DNA of 48,313 nucleotides, taken from the NCBI GenBank assembly GCA_018668695.1, contig JABJBS010000233.1:1-48313 (forward strand). Direction: 5' to 3'. The translations under genes were made by a program, and so were the position numbers. The notes beneath the pieces are model-generated. The model had not been told where the DNA came from. It did not search any database and saw nothing but the letters and a program-made list of their open reading frames with translations. Positions 8,226 to 17,870 of the stretch are shown piece after piece (positions within the stretch are counted from its first letter, which is position 1; each line of letters opens with the position of its first letter). The DNA comes from Deltaproteobacteria bacterium (GTDB lineage: Bacteria > Myxococcota > XYA12-FULL-58-9 > JABJBS01).

Positions 8226-9338
8226 ATGGCATTGAAGATTAAACAAGACCACTCTCGTTTTCGAGAAATCATTCGCGGCAAGATCAAGGACAACCTGCGT
8301 AAGTACATTACTCAGGGGGAGATGATCGGTAAGCAGGGCAATGATCAGATCTCGATTCCTGTTCCCCAGATTGAGCTGCCTCATTTTCAATTTGACCATC
8401 GTGATACCGGTGGCGTGGGCCAAGGTGAGGGCGATGTTGGTGATGTTTTAAAGCCAGGTAATGTACAGCCAGGTGAAGGCCAAGGTCAGGCAGGAAGTGA
8501 CGGAGGCAGTCACTCGTTAGAGGTTGAAGTGACCTTTGCCGAGCTGGCCGAAATGCTAGGTGAAGCCTTAGAGCTACCGAACATTGAGCCTAAGGGTTCA
8601 GAGAAGATGTCGTCTGATGATCTCAAATACACGGGAGTCCAGACGAACGGCCCTGAATCGCTGCGCCATTTTAAGCGTACTTACAAACGCGCTTTAAGGC
8701 GCCATATTGCGCTGGGCAAATATACTCCAGACAACCCAGTGATTGTGCCCACGCGAGACGACCGGCGTTATCGAAGCTGGAATGTAACGAACAATCCTCA
8801 AACCAATGCGGTCATTCTCTATATGATGGATGTTTCCGGGAGTATGGGTGAGGAGCAAAAAGAAATCGTGCGAATCGAATCCTTTTGGATCGATACGTGG
8901 CTTCGCTCACAGTACAAAGGTCTCGAAACGAGATTTATCATTCACGATGCGATGGCTAAAGAAGTGGACCGCGATACTTTTTTTCGTACCCGTGAGTCTG
9001 GCGGCACGATGATTTCCAGTGCCTATAAGCTTTGTGCAGATATTGTTGAAGCCGAGTACCCCGTGGACCAGTGGAACATTTACCCTTTCCATTTCTCCGA
9101 TGGAGATAACTGGTCAGCCGATGATACGCGCCTATGCCTGACATTGCTGCGTGATAAAATTATTCCGTTCTCCAATGTCTTTTGTTACGGACAAGTAGAG
9201 AGTCCTTATGGCTCAGGGCAGTTTATCAAGGATTTAAAAGAGGCGTTTGGTGAAGACGAGGAAGTCATCACGAGTGAAATTCCAAACAAAGATGCTATCT
9301 GTACATCGATTCAGGAATTTCTAGGCAAGGGCAAGTAG
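8226..9338 (+). CDS. DUF444 / YeaH family protein with VWA-like fold
   Basis: The 370-residue product belongs to the DUF444 (YeaH/YhbH) family that partners PrkA kinases. The N-terminus ([20 protein letters not shown]) and the Gly-rich segment at about 62-95 ([12 protein letters not shown]) are typical of the family. A MIDAS-like DVSGS at residues 202-206 begins a von Willebrand factor A-like half, followed by [13 protein letters not shown], which matches the later metal-site Thr/Ser region. The protein is cytosolic by sequence. In E. coli and many others yeaG-yeaH act with a SpoVR/YcgB protein; that gene is not next in this window, where a minus-strand aldehyde dehydrogenase follows. Molecular function in the family is unresolved; scaffolding or regulation of the kinase is the usual suggestion. 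Confidence 0.93.
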   Translation: MALKIKQDHSRFREIIRGKIKDNLRKYITQGEMIGKQGNDQISIPVPQIELPHFQFDHRDTGGVGQGEGDVGDVLKPGNVQPGEGQGQAGSDGGSHSLEVEVTFAELAEMLGEALELPNIEPKGSEKMSSDDLKYTGVQTNGPESLRHFKRTYKRALRRHIALGKYTPDNPVIVPTRDDRRYRSWNVTNNPQTNAVILYMMDVSGSMGEEQKEIVRIESFWIDTWLRSQYKGLETRFIIHDAMAKEVDRDTFFRTRESGGTMISSAYKLCADIVEAEYPVDQWNIYPFHFSDGDNWSADDTRLCLTLLRDKIIPFSNVFCYGQVESPYGSGQFIKDLKEAFGEDEEVITSEIPNKDAICTSIQEFLGKGK

Positions 9339-9369
9339 GCGAGGCTTGAGGCCCCGCCATCGCAGGTTT

Positions 9370-11079
9370 CTAGCCCCGCAGCGCAGGGGCAACCACTCCG
9401 GGTAATCTTAGTAAAGAAGGCGACGCTTCAAAGTTCGCCATCGCTCTACCTACGTCAGAGAGTGTGCGGTGGTCCGCAAACCACACCGGCGTTGGCCTGA
9501 TTCTAAAGGGCGCCTTCACGACGCTCTTTTGTGGGTGGTCGAATAGGTATGTGTTGTGTACGACGCCTCGGCCAGACTCGATGTCTTCGAGTGGGTGGCC
9601 AGGGTAAGCACCCCAGGTGGTGACACATAGACCGTAGATAAGGCCAGGCCAGCAATTGATGCCGATACCGCCGTATTGAAGGTCAGAGATGGCACGCTCA
9701 AAAGCTGCGCCGTACTGCTTCTCAGTATTCGGATGAATCAGCATGCAGCAAGACAACGTTCCCCAGATATTGGCGTTCGCAAAAGCCACCGCTTTATCGA
9801 GAAATTCGTCGGCTTCGGTAGCATCAATAGCAAGGTCTGCAATGACGCCGCAAAATGCTTCATTCGTCAGAGCGTATTCACCTTTTTTACAAGCTACGTC
9901 TGGAATGAGCGTCCAAGGAACAATTTCAGCACCTTCTTCACCGAGCTTAAGCGACTCGGGGTACTTCTTCATGAAGGTTTCGTAGCGGCTTTCGGCTCCA
10001 GGGTAATATGCTTTACGAGGAGGTGTGCAGGCTAGAGTTTGCTTGACGCGGTGAATAAATTCATCGCGAAGCGGCCAGTTTTTAGCAGTGACGAGTACTT
10101 TAGCGGCGTTGCAGTTGAAAGAACCATTATGGGAAACCATCGCTGCAACTTGTCGCGCTTGATAGTCGAGTTCTGCGTCAGACCATGCACCAGGCACAAC
10201 AAATACCGGTGTTACACAACCAAGCTCTGAAGTTACGGGGCGCTCATTGGTAGGCGTTCCGGTCTTCTTGCGCTCTTTGATTTGCTTCTTGTTGCCGCCC
10301 CAAACGATTGCGTCGTGGGTTTGGTCAGAACCTGTAATGTGAATGGTGTGGATACCATCGTGATCACATAGGTGCTTGCCAACTTCTGCTCCGCCGTGAA
10401 CCACCGCGAAAAATCCGCGATTGATTAAAGGAGCGAATGCACGCTCAACCATTGGGCCGGTATAGGCGTTTACTGGGTTGGTCTTAAGAATGACCACTTC
10501 ATCTTCTACGAAAAGTTTGTAGAGCATATCCATCGGTCCGATAGACGAGATATTGCCAGCGCCGAGAACGAGGCTTACTTTTCCTTCAGTCTCTTTGCCG
10601 TAACTCTTCTGACGATAAATATTTCCTTGAGTGGCAGGCTTACCCGGCTCAATCCATACATCCGCGGTAAAGCCAGTGAAAAGGATACGGTCGTAAAGGT
10701 CAGCTGGGAAAACTCGAGCTACAGTTTGTCCGTTGCTACGCGTCCACTGCTGCGGTGGTTTCGGTTGACCACCAGCTTTGAGGGTTTCGACTAAGAGGCG
10801 CATATTTCGAATGGTCGTTGTGGGACCTGCAAACCAAACTTCACCCGCGAGCTTACTGCCCTGCTCAATGCCTTTGGCACGGCACCCTGCTTCTACCCAC
10901 TCATGACCCACGGCCAAGGTGTTTTCGATGCACTCTTCAAGAAGCTGAATACGCTCGTTGATGCTAACTTTTGTCCAAGCATCTTTATTGGCGTTGAGGG
11001 TAGCAACGTGTGAATCACACTTCTCAAGAGAAGTGGGGGTCATCGATGCAGGTGGTTCGGGAAAAGATGGTGAGGCCAT
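9370..11079 (-). CDS. Aldehyde dehydrogenase superfamily protein (569 residues)
   Basis: An NAD(P)+-dependent enzyme that oxidises an aldehyde through a thiohemiacetal on cysteine. The catalytic pair is visible as Glu285 (TSELGC) and Cys323 (GSFNCNAAK); the NAD-fold segments VLGAGNISS (about 172-180) and HITGSDQTHD (about 247-256) are present. At 569 residues it is longer than the usual 480-500, with extra N-terminal and C-terminal parts, and it is not a close match to the well-known substrate classes. The ATG at 11079 is preferred because AAGGAG (11093-11088) lies 8 bases upstream; a longer frame begins at 11157 without such a site. Cytosolic by sequence. Substrate unknown; a fatty or semialdehyde is possible but not supported here. 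It is 201 bases downstream of the lipoprotein gene and may have its own promoter. Confidence 0.88.
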   Translation of the reverse strand: MASPSFPEPPASMTPTSLEKCDSHVATLNANKDAWTKVSINERIQLLEECIENTLAVGHEWVEAGCRAKGIEQGSKLAGEVWFAGPTTTIRNMRLLVETLKAGGQPKPPQQWTRSNGQTVARVFPADLYDRILFTGFTADVWIEPGKPATQGNIYRQKSYGKETEGKVSLVLGAGNISSIGPMDMLYKLFVEDEVVILKTNPVNAYTGPMVERAFAPLINRGFFAVVHGGAEVGKHLCDHDGIHTIHITGSDQTHDAIVWGGNKKQIKERKKTGTPTNERPVTSELGCVTPVFVVPGAWSDAELDYQARQVAAMVSHNGSFNCNAAKVLVTAKNWPLRDEFIHRVKQTLACTPPRKAYYPGAESRYETFMKKYPESLKLGEEGAEIVPWTLIPDVACKKGEYALTNEAFCGVIADLAIDATEADEFLDKAVAFANANIWGTLSCCMLIHPNTEKQYGAAFERAISDLQYGGIGINCWPGLIYGLCVTTWGAYPGHPLEDIESGRGVVHNTYLFDHPQKSVVKAPFRIRPTPVWFADHRTLSDVGRAMANFEASPSLLRLPGVVAPALRG

Positions 11080-11280
11080 GGAACTAGCTCCTTCGAAATC
11101 GGGTAACCAACGTATGAGGTTCTGCGTAGTGTTATCGCGCCGGCAAGATATGTTCAATGCTTAAGCGCAGTGCGTCAGAGCTATCCTCAGCGCTCAGCGG
11201 TCTCTGGCAAGGCCATCGCAGGCAATGGAATAGAAATAGAAGCATTTAGAGGCTTGATCGCTTCTGAGAAAGCGGCGGGA

Positions 11281-12054
11281 TTAATTGGCCTTACAATATG
11301 AAACGTCGGTTCGCTCACCCAATTCAATGCACCGAGCGTCATCAGGGCAGGGATTGGTTTGGCCCGGCTGACACATCTGTCGACACACCACATTGAGGCA
11401 AATATTGCTTTGATAACAAGGGCTTTCGATGTTGTGGCAGCCAGGTTGTCCGCTCGTGGGCCCGTCGCTGTCACCGGCCGGGAGGCAGACTGGTACTAAA
11501 TTTGTCCCCAGTGGATGGCAGCTGTGCTCCAGCCCGTCGCGAGGGGCACAATCGTCGTGGTAGATGCCTCCAGCAAAGCCATAAGAGCAGCCCGGCACAC
11601 AGGCACCGGTATTGGTCGTAATGTGAACGCAAGACTCGCCAGAAGGGCATTGTGACCCGCTTGCGGAGGGATCGCATTCGCTGGGCTCACAGGTTCCAAC
11701 CATGGTGCGCGCGCCTGTATCGTCTCTTACAAAGCTATGATCGACGGGCTCGCAGAATTCTCCGTTCTCGCAATCATCAACGCGGTAAACATCTGAGCAA
11801 CCCGGGATACACTGAAAACCAAAGCAGAGCAGTCCTTCGCCGCATTGCTCTTCGTCTGTGCAGGTTTCGTCTTGGTTAATGCTTCCGTAAGGCACGCAGC
11901 GATTTCTCAAGCAGCTTTCTTGAGCGGGGCAATCGGAATTGTCTACGCACGGAAGGCTCTGACTAAGAATCTCCACGGGCCCTCCACAAGCTACGAGCGA
12001 GAGCATCCCCAGGCATAGTCCAATGAGGTGTAGAATCGGCTTCGATGCGTTCAT
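11281..12054 (-). CDS. Cysteine-rich predicted lipoprotein
   Basis: A 257-residue exported protein with a signal peptide ending in a lipobox (LSLVACGG, Cys at about residue 23), so it is probably a lipid-anchored envelope protein. The mature part is very rich in cysteine, in repeated units of the type C-x-x-x-x-x-C-x-x-x-x-x-C (for example CVDNSDCPAQESC, CTDEEQCGEGLLC, CPDDARC), as in the disulfide-rich repeat proteins common in Myxococcota and Bradymonadales-like genomes. No enzymatic motif is seen. The gene starts 9 bases after the lytic transglycosylase gene ends, so the two are likely co-expressed. The function is unknown; surface adhesion or binding is only a guess. Confidence 0.87.
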   Translation of the reverse strand: MNASKPILHLIGLCLGMLSLVACGGPVEILSQSLPCVDNSDCPAQESCLRNRCVPYGSINQDETCTDEEQCGEGLLCFGFQCIPGCSDVYRVDDCENGEFCEPVDHSFVRDDTGARTMVGTCEPSECDPSASGSQCPSGESCVHITTNTGACVPGCSYGFAGGIYHDDCAPRDGLEHSCHPLGTNLVPVCLPAGDSDGPTSGQPGCHNIESPCYQSNICLNVVCRQMCQPGQTNPCPDDARCIELGERTDVSYCKAN

Positions 12055-12063
12055 GCAGGTGTC

Positions 12064-13644
12064 CTAGAAGACGTGCAAAACCTCACCAATACGAATGCGG
12101 TTGGTGCTACGTCCATTGAGCTTCTTAAGTTTAGTAACGCTTATTTGATGACGTCTGGCAATAGACCAGAGCGTATCTCCTGACCGGACCCGATAGGTGG
12201 TTGAATTGGCGGAAGTTTTACGAGGCAGGGCAGCAGCGATTTTGGTAACTGCAGGCCGAGTTTCTTTGCGTTTTTTGAGCCTATCGATGGCCTTTTGAGT
12301 TTTTGCGATGCTCTTTTTGGTAATCTTGCGAACCCCGGTCTTTGGAATCATCAGGTTTTGACCGAGTTTAAGAGCCCGTGCATTGCGAATTTTGTTTACG
12401 CTTTTAATCGCATGGGTGCTTGAATTGTAGGCGCGTGCAATCTCCGAGAGCGTGTCGCCGCTGCGAACCTTGTGCACCACGTAATCGAGTTTTTCGGTGG
12501 CCGGGCGAGTACTAAGCCAAGTTTGAGTCTCTTTGCCCATGCCTTTGGGTACGCGCATCAACGAGGTGCGTCCCGGCGGCGAGATAGCTTGTTTCCAAGA
12601 GGGGTTGAGGGTTGTCAGGGTATCGAGAGAGGTGCCAAGCACCTTCGCCATAATCCTCAGATCGGTTGGCTCTCTTACTTTAACTTCGTCCCAGCTTAGT
12701 GGGCTAAGGGGCTCAATGTTGTCGAAGCCGTAGAGTTTTCTATTTTTGGAAACCCAAGCTGCGGCTATAAGTTTGGGGACATAATGCTGGGTCTCTTTGG
12801 CGAGACTCTTTTTATGTTCGATGAGCGTCCAGAAGTCGTTGGTGTTGTACTTTTTGAGTGCGCGGCTGATGCGTCCACCGCCGGCATTGTATCCTGCCCA
12901 GGCCAAATGCCAGTTGCCGAAACGTTTGTGAAGTCTCGTTAGAAATCTCCCAGCACTGCGCGTCGCAAAAATGAAATCGCGTCTTTGATCGACCCAAAAG
13001 TCTTGCCGCAGATCATAGCGCCGGCCCGTGGAAGGAATAAATTGCCAAAATCCGGAGGCGGCGGCACTTGAATATGCTTTGGCAGAAAAGCCGCTTTCAA
13101 TCATCGCAAGATAAATGGTGTCTTCCGGTAATCCCATTTCACGAAGGATTGGCTGCATGATGGGCTTATAGCGGTCGGCTCTGGCGAGCCAACGTCCAAA
13201 GAACTTGCGGCCCCGTCCAGTAAAGTAGTTGATGTAACGGTCAACAAGTGGGTGAGACCGCATGGGGATATCAAAAACGGGCCCGGTTTGTGCCGTTTCA
13301 AGCATTTCAGAAACGCTCGGCTTATTGAGCCAGGCAAGATTGGCCTCAAGTTGGCGTTCGTATTCGGGATCGATGAGTTGATGGGTTTGAGGTGGAAATT
13401 TAAACAATCCAGCAACTTGGGTTTCAGCGCTTGGGGTATGAGCAAATTGCTTTGGAAGAATATCGTGTAGGACCAAATCAATTTGGTGCATCCTCACACT
13501 GATAAACTCTTCTTCTTCAGGCTGGGTGAGAATCGCTTCGAGCGTATCATCACTTTGATTTGCCCAGGCTTGAGAAGCGGAGAGTAGGCAAATGAGCGCT
13601 GCGCCGAGATAAAATCGTTTTATGATAAAGTTATGCCAATCCAT
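12064..13644 (-). CDS. mltD: Membrane-bound lytic murein transglycosylase D type, with two LysM domains
   Basis: The enzyme cleaves the glycan strands of peptidoglycan to 1,6-anhydro ends in the periplasm. Residues 10-28 form a signal peptide or membrane anchor. The SLT domain lies at about 165-285, with the catalytic Glu in MIESGFSAKAYS (Glu183), then GFWQFIPSTGRRY and the AWAGYNAG motif (about 248-255). Two LysM peptidoglycan-binding domains follow: about 388-435 (KVRSGDTLSEIARAY) and 482-526 (YRVRSGDTLWSIARRH). The domain order matches MltD. There is no clear lipobox at the N-terminus, unlike E. coli MltD. It follows rsmB by 40 bases on the same strand. Confidence 0.92.
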   Translation of the reverse strand: MDWHNFIIKRFYLGAALICLLSASQAWANQSDDTLEAILTQPEEEEFISVRMHQIDLVLHDILPKQFAHTPSAETQVAGLFKFPPQTHQLIDPEYERQLEANLAWLNKPSVSEMLETAQTGPVFDIPMRSHPLVDRYINYFTGRGRKFFGRWLARADRYKPIMQPILREMGLPEDTIYLAMIESGFSAKAYSSAAASGFWQFIPSTGRRYDLRQDFWVDQRRDFIFATRSAGRFLTRLHKRFGNWHLAWAGYNAGGGRISRALKKYNTNDFWTLIEHKKSLAKETQHYVPKLIAAAWVSKNRKLYGFDNIEPLSPLSWDEVKVREPTDLRIMAKVLGTSLDTLTTLNPSWKQAISPPGRTSLMRVPKGMGKETQTWLSTRPATEKLDYVVHKVRSGDTLSEIARAYNSSTHAIKSVNKIRNARALKLGQNLMIPKTGVRKITKKSIAKTQKAIDRLKKRKETRPAVTKIAAALPRKTSANSTTYRVRSGDTLWSIARRHQISVTKLKKLNGRSTNRIRIGEVLHVF

Positions 13645-13684
13645 GGGTCTCTAAAAATAATTCAGTTAACCACGATGAGCAAAA

Positions 13685-15058
13685 TTACGGCTTTTTTCTT
13701 AGCTGCATCGCAAAGAAGCTATCTGCGCCATGCTTGTGGGTTAAAGTTTGCAGAACCGTTTTCTCGCCCAGTTTCGAGTCGGATACGAATGGAGCGAGCA
13801 CGGGGTTTGTAAGGGGAACTGCCTGGAGGCTGGAATCATTCCCAATAAGTTTTTCAATTCGCGCGATACCCTCTGCTTGGGTCATGGTGCAAAGCGAATA
13901 GGTGAGCGTGGAGCCGGGACCCATGAGCTGACTGGCGGTAAGTAGAAGCGCGTCTTGCAGCTCGCAAAGCTCTTGGATGCGGGCATCTTCTTTGTAGCGC
14001 AGCTCGGGGTGGCGTCTGAGGGTACCCAGGCCTGAGCAAGGCGCATCCAAAACGATATGGTCAACATGCTCTATCTTGGTTCGCTCAAGCACTTTTTTCA
14101 TGGAGGCGAGCTGCGTTGCATCCGAGAACTGAGGAATCACATTCTTAAGGCCGAGCCGATTGGCGTTGTCTTGAATAAGGTTCATCTTATGTTGATGAAC
14201 ATCCACGGCCACCACTTTGCCCGTGTGCTCAAGCATTTGAGCCAGGTGAAGTGATTTTCCTCCAGGAGCTGCGCAAAGGTCTAGAATATTTTGGCCTTCT
14301 TGCGGAGACACGAGGTAGCCCACAAGCTGTGCTGCAGGATCTTGAACAATGAAAGCGCCGTCGGCAAAACCAGGCAGTGCGGCAATACTGCCAGCAGGAG
14401 CAAGCTCAAGCGCGTCGGGAAACAAAGGTAGAGCAACGGCGGCTATTTCAGCTTCCTGAAGTTGCGTAAGCAACTCATCCCGGCTGCTGACGTGCGTGTT
14501 GACCCGAATGTTAAGGGGCGCAGGGTGGCTGTTGGCTTCAGCCCAGAGATTCGCTTCCTCGGGTCCAAGTTCCGTATGAAGCAGTTTCATCATCCAGAGC
14601 GGGAGGCCGTAGTGAACAGCTTGAGCTTGAACTGGATCTTTGATCTCTTTAAGAGGCTCAGGAACCTTTTCTTGCTCTTTAAGGCGTACAAGGTTTCTTA
14701 AAACGCCATTGACGAAGCCCCGAAGTTTTTTACTGTCTAGCAGGCTCACGGCTTGGTCTACAGCAGAGTAATCTGGAGTTCGTAGATTCAGGATTTCATA
14801 GGCGCCAAGGCGCAGGGCCGCGCGAGCCGAAGGTGTTACTCTTTTTAAAGGGCGCGGGAGAAATGACTGAATGATGTAGTCGAGAGAATGGCCAGTTCTT
14901 AAAACGCCGTAAACAAGCTCTGTGGCAAGTCCGGCGTCTCTTGAGTCTGGCCGCGCGCGCTTGATAGCGGCGTCTAAGGCATGACGAGCATACGCTGCGT
15001 CCTCCTCCGTACGAAGGAGAACGCGATGTGCGATTGCTCTGGAAACTGAAGTGGTCAT
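13685..15058 (-). CDS. rsmB: 16S rRNA m5C methyltransferase RsmB
   Basis: RsmB uses S-adenosylmethionine to methylate a cytosine (C967 in E. coli) of 16S rRNA. The N-terminal part (about 1-140) is a NusB-like RNA-binding domain. The C-terminal Rossmann domain shows LDLCAAPGGKSLHLAQML (SAM-binding motif I), LDAPCSGLGTLRRHPELR (motif IV cysteine) and YSLCTMTQAEG (motif VI catalytic cysteine region). The length, 457 residues, fits the family. It is 37 bases downstream of pnp, so it is probably in the rpsO-pnp transcript or near it, an RNA-metabolism grouping. Confidence 0.95.
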   Translation of the reverse strand: MTTSVSRAIAHRVLLRTEEDAAYARHALDAAIKRARPDSRDAGLATELVYGVLRTGHSLDYIIQSFLPRPLKRVTPSARAALRLGAYEILNLRTPDYSAVDQAVSLLDSKKLRGFVNGVLRNLVRLKEQEKVPEPLKEIKDPVQAQAVHYGLPLWMMKLLHTELGPEEANLWAEANSHPAPLNIRVNTHVSSRDELLTQLQEAEIAAVALPLFPDALELAPAGSIAALPGFADGAFIVQDPAAQLVGYLVSPQEGQNILDLCAAPGGKSLHLAQMLEHTGKVVAVDVHQHKMNLIQDNANRLGLKNVIPQFSDATQLASMKKVLERTKIEHVDHIVLDAPCSGLGTLRRHPELRYKEDARIQELCELQDALLLTASQLMGPGSTLTYSLCTMTQAEGIARIEKLIGNDSSLQAVPLTNPVLAPFVSDSKLGEKTVLQTLTHKHGADSFFAMQLRKKP

Positions 15059-15095
15059 AGAGCTGGCTCTTTCATTCCTTCAGCTTCCAAGAAAC

Positions 15096-17255
15096 TTAAG
15101 CTTCAGTTTCGGCCGGTGCTTCTGCTTCTTCAGCAGGTGCATCAGCTTCTTCTTCTTTTCTCTTCTTCTCGTCAGCGATGGCTTCTTTACGTGAAAGACG
15201 AATACGGCCTTTTTCAACACCGATGCACTTCACAAGAACTTCATCACCTTCTTGAACAACATCTTCAACTTGCTTCACGCGACGATCAGCGAGTTCAGAG
15301 ATGTGGCAGAGGCCGTCTGTTCCAGGGAAGATTTCGATGAATGCACCGAAGTCTGTAACCTTACGAACGTTACCGAGGTAGAGCTTGCCTACTTCAGCTT
15401 CTTGAGTGAGGTCTCTAATCATCTTCACTGCGCGTGATGCAGATTCGCCGTCGGCGCTTGCAACATTTACAGTACCGTCGTCATCAATGTTCACCTGGCA
15501 ACCCGTGCGAGCAATGATGTCTTTGATAACTTTTCCGCCCGGTCCGATAACGTCGCGGATGCGGTCTTGGCTGATCTTGAAGCTTGTGATGCGAGGTGCA
15601 AAGTTGCTCATCTCTTCGCGAGTATCGCCAAGTGTCTTGGCCATTTCTTCGAGGATGTGCAAGCGACCTTCACGTGCTTGAGTCAGTGCAGTTTCCATCA
15701 CTTCACGGGTAACACCTGTGATTTTGATGTCCATCTGGATAGCGGTGATGCCTTCGGCAGTACCAGCTACTTTGAAGTCCATGTCGCCAAGGTGATCTTC
15801 GTCGCCGAGAATATCGGAGAGAATCATCATCTTGTCGCCTTCTTGGATAAGACCCATGGCGATACCAGCGCATGCTGCTTTCATTGGAACACCAGCATCC
15901 ATCATGCTCATTGAACCACCGCAAACTGTTGCCATGGAAGATGAACCGTTGGACTCAGTGATGTCACTGAGAATACGAATGGTGTACGGGAAGTCTTCAC
16001 CGAACTGTACCAGCTTCTTCAGAGCGCGGTGAGCAAGGCTACCGTGTCCGATTTCGCGTCGGCCAGGGCCGCGCATGAAGCGAGCTTCACCTACAGAGTA
16101 TGGAGGGAAGTTGTAATGCAGCATGAAGTTTTCAAAGCTATCACCAAGAAGACCATCAACACGTTGCTCATCCTGCTTCGTACCGAGGGTACAAGTTACG
16201 ATGGACTGTGTTTCACCGCGGGTAAACAGGGCTGAACCGTGTGTACGCTCGAGAATGGTTGTCTCAGTTGAAATGCCACGAACATCTGCAGGGCCTCGGC
16301 CATCGATACGAACGTTCTCAGCAACCATCTTCTTACGAACGAGGTTGTATTTGAGGTCGCCGAAAATCGAGCTGATTTCGCCTTTGCGAGCAGCCATGGT
16401 TTCGTCTTGCTCAACGAGCTTAGCAACGAGGTCTTTTTTCGCTGCATCAAGAGCTGCGTAACGAGCAATCTTTTCTTTAACGCTGTAAGCGTCGGTTACT
16501 GACTGAGTTGCAAGGTCTGCAACTTTAGCAGCAAGGTCAGCGTCTACAACTGCTGGAGTTACAACGCGCTTTTCTTTACCGCATGCTTCACGAAGTTCGT
16601 TTTGCATTGCGATAACCGCTTGTGCTTGTTCGTGAGCGAAAAGAAGTGCGTCAATGATGTCTGATTCAGATGCTTCGTCTGCACCGCCTTCAACCATCAT
16701 GATGGCGTCTTTGCTAGATGCTACGAAAAGGTTGATGTCAGCATCTTGCTGCGCTTCGTGGCTTGGGTTTGCAACCAAGTTACCGTCGATGCGGCAAACA
16801 CGAATACCTGCAATCGGTCCTAAGAAAGGAAGATCAGAGATGTGCAATGCGGTTGAAGCACCAATCAGTGCCAGTGCGTCAGCTGGATGCTCTGCATCGG
16901 CTGAGAATACTGTTGCAATAATTTGTGTTTCAGACTGCCATCCGTCAGCGAAGAGCGGGCGGATAGAGCGGTCAATAATTCGAGAAGTAAGGGTTTCGTT
17001 TTCACGAAGACGGCCTTCACGCTTAAAGAAGCCACCTGGGATTTTACCCGCGGCAGACATCTTCTCTTGGTAATCGACGGTTAACGGCAAGAAGTCGATA
17101 TCGGGTCGAGCGTCTTTTGAGCCAACAGCTGTAACGAGAACTGTTGTTCCGCCCGCTGAAATCATAACTGAGCCGGAAGCTTGCTTTGCAACCTTGCCGG
17201 TTTGGACGGTGATCGTTGTTTCACCAACCTGAACTTGTTTTTCTACCATAGTCAT
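15096..17255 (-). CDS. pnp: Polyribonucleotide nucleotidyltransferase (PNPase)
   Basis: PNPase is a trimeric 3'-5' exoribonuclease that uses phosphate to degrade RNA in the cytosol, often in the degradosome. The order is RNase PH domain 1 (about 10-145), helical linker, RNase PH domain 2 (about 320-460, GSLAHRALK and [16 protein letters not shown]), KH domain (about 550-610, [12 protein letters not shown]) and S1 domain (about 620-690, [15 protein letters not shown]). An acidic Glu/Ala-rich tail follows. The ATG at 17255 has AGAGGA 7 bases upstream. At 719 residues it is full length. It lies after rpsO with a strong hairpin between them. Confidence 0.97.
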   Translation of the reverse strand: MTMVEKQVQVGETTITVQTGKVAKQASGSVMISAGGTTVLVTAVGSKDARPDIDFLPLTVDYQEKMSAAGKIPGGFFKREGRLRENETLTSRIIDRSIRPLFADGWQSETQIIATVFSADAEHPADALALIGASTALHISDLPFLGPIAGIRVCRIDGNLVANPSHEAQQDADINLFVASSKDAIMMVEGGADEASESDIIDALLFAHEQAQAVIAMQNELREACGKEKRVVTPAVVDADLAAKVADLATQSVTDAYSVKEKIARYAALDAAKKDLVAKLVEQDETMAARKGEISSIFGDLKYNLVRKKMVAENVRIDGRGPADVRGISTETTILERTHGSALFTRGETQSIVTCTLGTKQDEQRVDGLLGDSFENFMLHYNFPPYSVGEARFMRGPGRREIGHGSLAHRALKKLVQFGEDFPYTIRILSDITESNGSSSMATVCGGSMSMMDAGVPMKAACAGIAMGLIQEGDKMMILSDILGDEDHLGDMDFKVAGTAEGITAIQMDIKITGVTREVMETALTQAREGRLHILEEMAKTLGDTREEMSNFAPRITSFKISQDRIRDVIGPGGKVIKDIIARTGCQVNIDDDGTVNVASADGESASRAVKMIRDLTQEAEVGKLYLGNVRKVTDFGAFIEIFPGTDGLCHISELADRRVKQVEDVVQEGDEVLVKCIGVEKGRIRLSRKEAIADEKKRKEEEADAPAEEAEAPAETEA

Positions 17256-17353
17256 TTCTAATTCCTCTTTTTCCTACTGACTAATACCTACGTTGCGGTT
17301 TGGACAGCACACGTGACAACCGCTTGTTTCCACTGCGGAAACTTAGTCCACAT

Positions 17354-17417
17354 ACAAAAAAAGACCGACCACCCGTGACCCGACTACAATAGCCAGGCTG
17401 GGTCAATCGGTCTTTTG
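17354..17417 (-). terminator. Long hairpin with T-run between rpsO and pnp
   Basis: On the minus strand, AAAAGACCGA (17416-17407) pairs with TCGGTCTTTT (17368-17359), and inside it GGGTCA... is nested as TGACCC (17405-17400) with GGGTCA (17381-17376). A T-rich run follows at 17360-17356. It looks like an intrinsic terminator or attenuator that would reduce read-through into pnp. In E. coli the same intergenic region holds a terminator, a pnp promoter and an RNase III autoregulation stem, so a processing role is also possible. Confidence 0.75.
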
Positions 17418-17443
17418 TCGTATGGTCTTCACTGACTCTAGAC

Positions 17444-17713
17444 TTACTTACGTAGTCCGAGTTCTTTGATGAGCGTACGATATCGCTCAACACTGCGACC
17501 TTTCAGGTAAGAAAGGAGTCGCTTACGCTTTGAGACCAACAAAAGCAGCCCGCGGCGGCTATGATGGTCTTTTTTGTGAGCTTTAAAATGGTCAGTCAGG
17601 CCGTTAATACGCTCTGTAAGAAGCGCTACCTGAACTTCAGGAGAACCAGTGTCTCCGTCATGAGTTTTAAATTTCTCAACAATTTCAGCTTTCTTTGTGG
17701 TTTCCAGCGCCAT
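17444..17713 (-). CDS. rpsO: 30S ribosomal protein S15
   Basis: S15 binds the central domain of 16S rRNA and is an early assembly protein of the small subunit. At 89 residues it is the universal length. Conserved segments are present: [19 protein letters not shown] near the start, [19 protein letters not shown] with the RNA-binding His/Arg cluster, and [23 protein letters not shown] at the end. A GAGGTGA ribosome site precedes the ATG. The rpsO-pnp order is widely conserved. Confidence 0.98.
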   Translation of the reverse strand: MALETTKKAEIVEKFKTHDGDTGSPEVQVALLTERINGLTDHFKAHKKDHHSRRGLLLLVSKRKRLLSYLKGRSVERYRTLIKELGLRK

Positions 17714-17777
17714 GATTCACCTCATATATGTTAGCGTTCCCCCCCGGCGTGGTGGAGGAGCCGTCATGAAGGCGCTA

Positions 17778-17806
17778 CCTCTAAGGGATCCCTGCTAAGT
17801 AGTCAA
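17778..17806 (-). promoter_or_regulatory. Possible rpsO promoter
   Basis: On the minus strand, TTGACT (17806-17801) is followed after 17 bases by TAGAGG (17783-17778). The -35 is good and the -10 weak. The leader to the rpsO start would be about 60 bases. Confidence 0.35.
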
Positions 17807-17870
17807 GATTATGGGGAAAAGCTTTGCACTGAGCGGTCAAACTTCGATCTTTGGCCAGCGGCTGATTGCT

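Noticed and set aside
9339-9369. Hairpin-like GC-rich bases between the DUF444 and ALDH genes
   Set aside because: The stem is imperfect and no T-run follows; not a confident terminator.
11187-11474. Minus-strand frame at the end of the lipoprotein gene
   Set aside because: It overlaps the Cys-rich lipoprotein in another frame and shows no domain, signal or ribosome site; the lipoprotein frame is clearly real.
16654-17073. Plus-strand frame inside pnp
   Set aside because: Ser/Ala-rich antisense shadow of the PNPase coding sequence.
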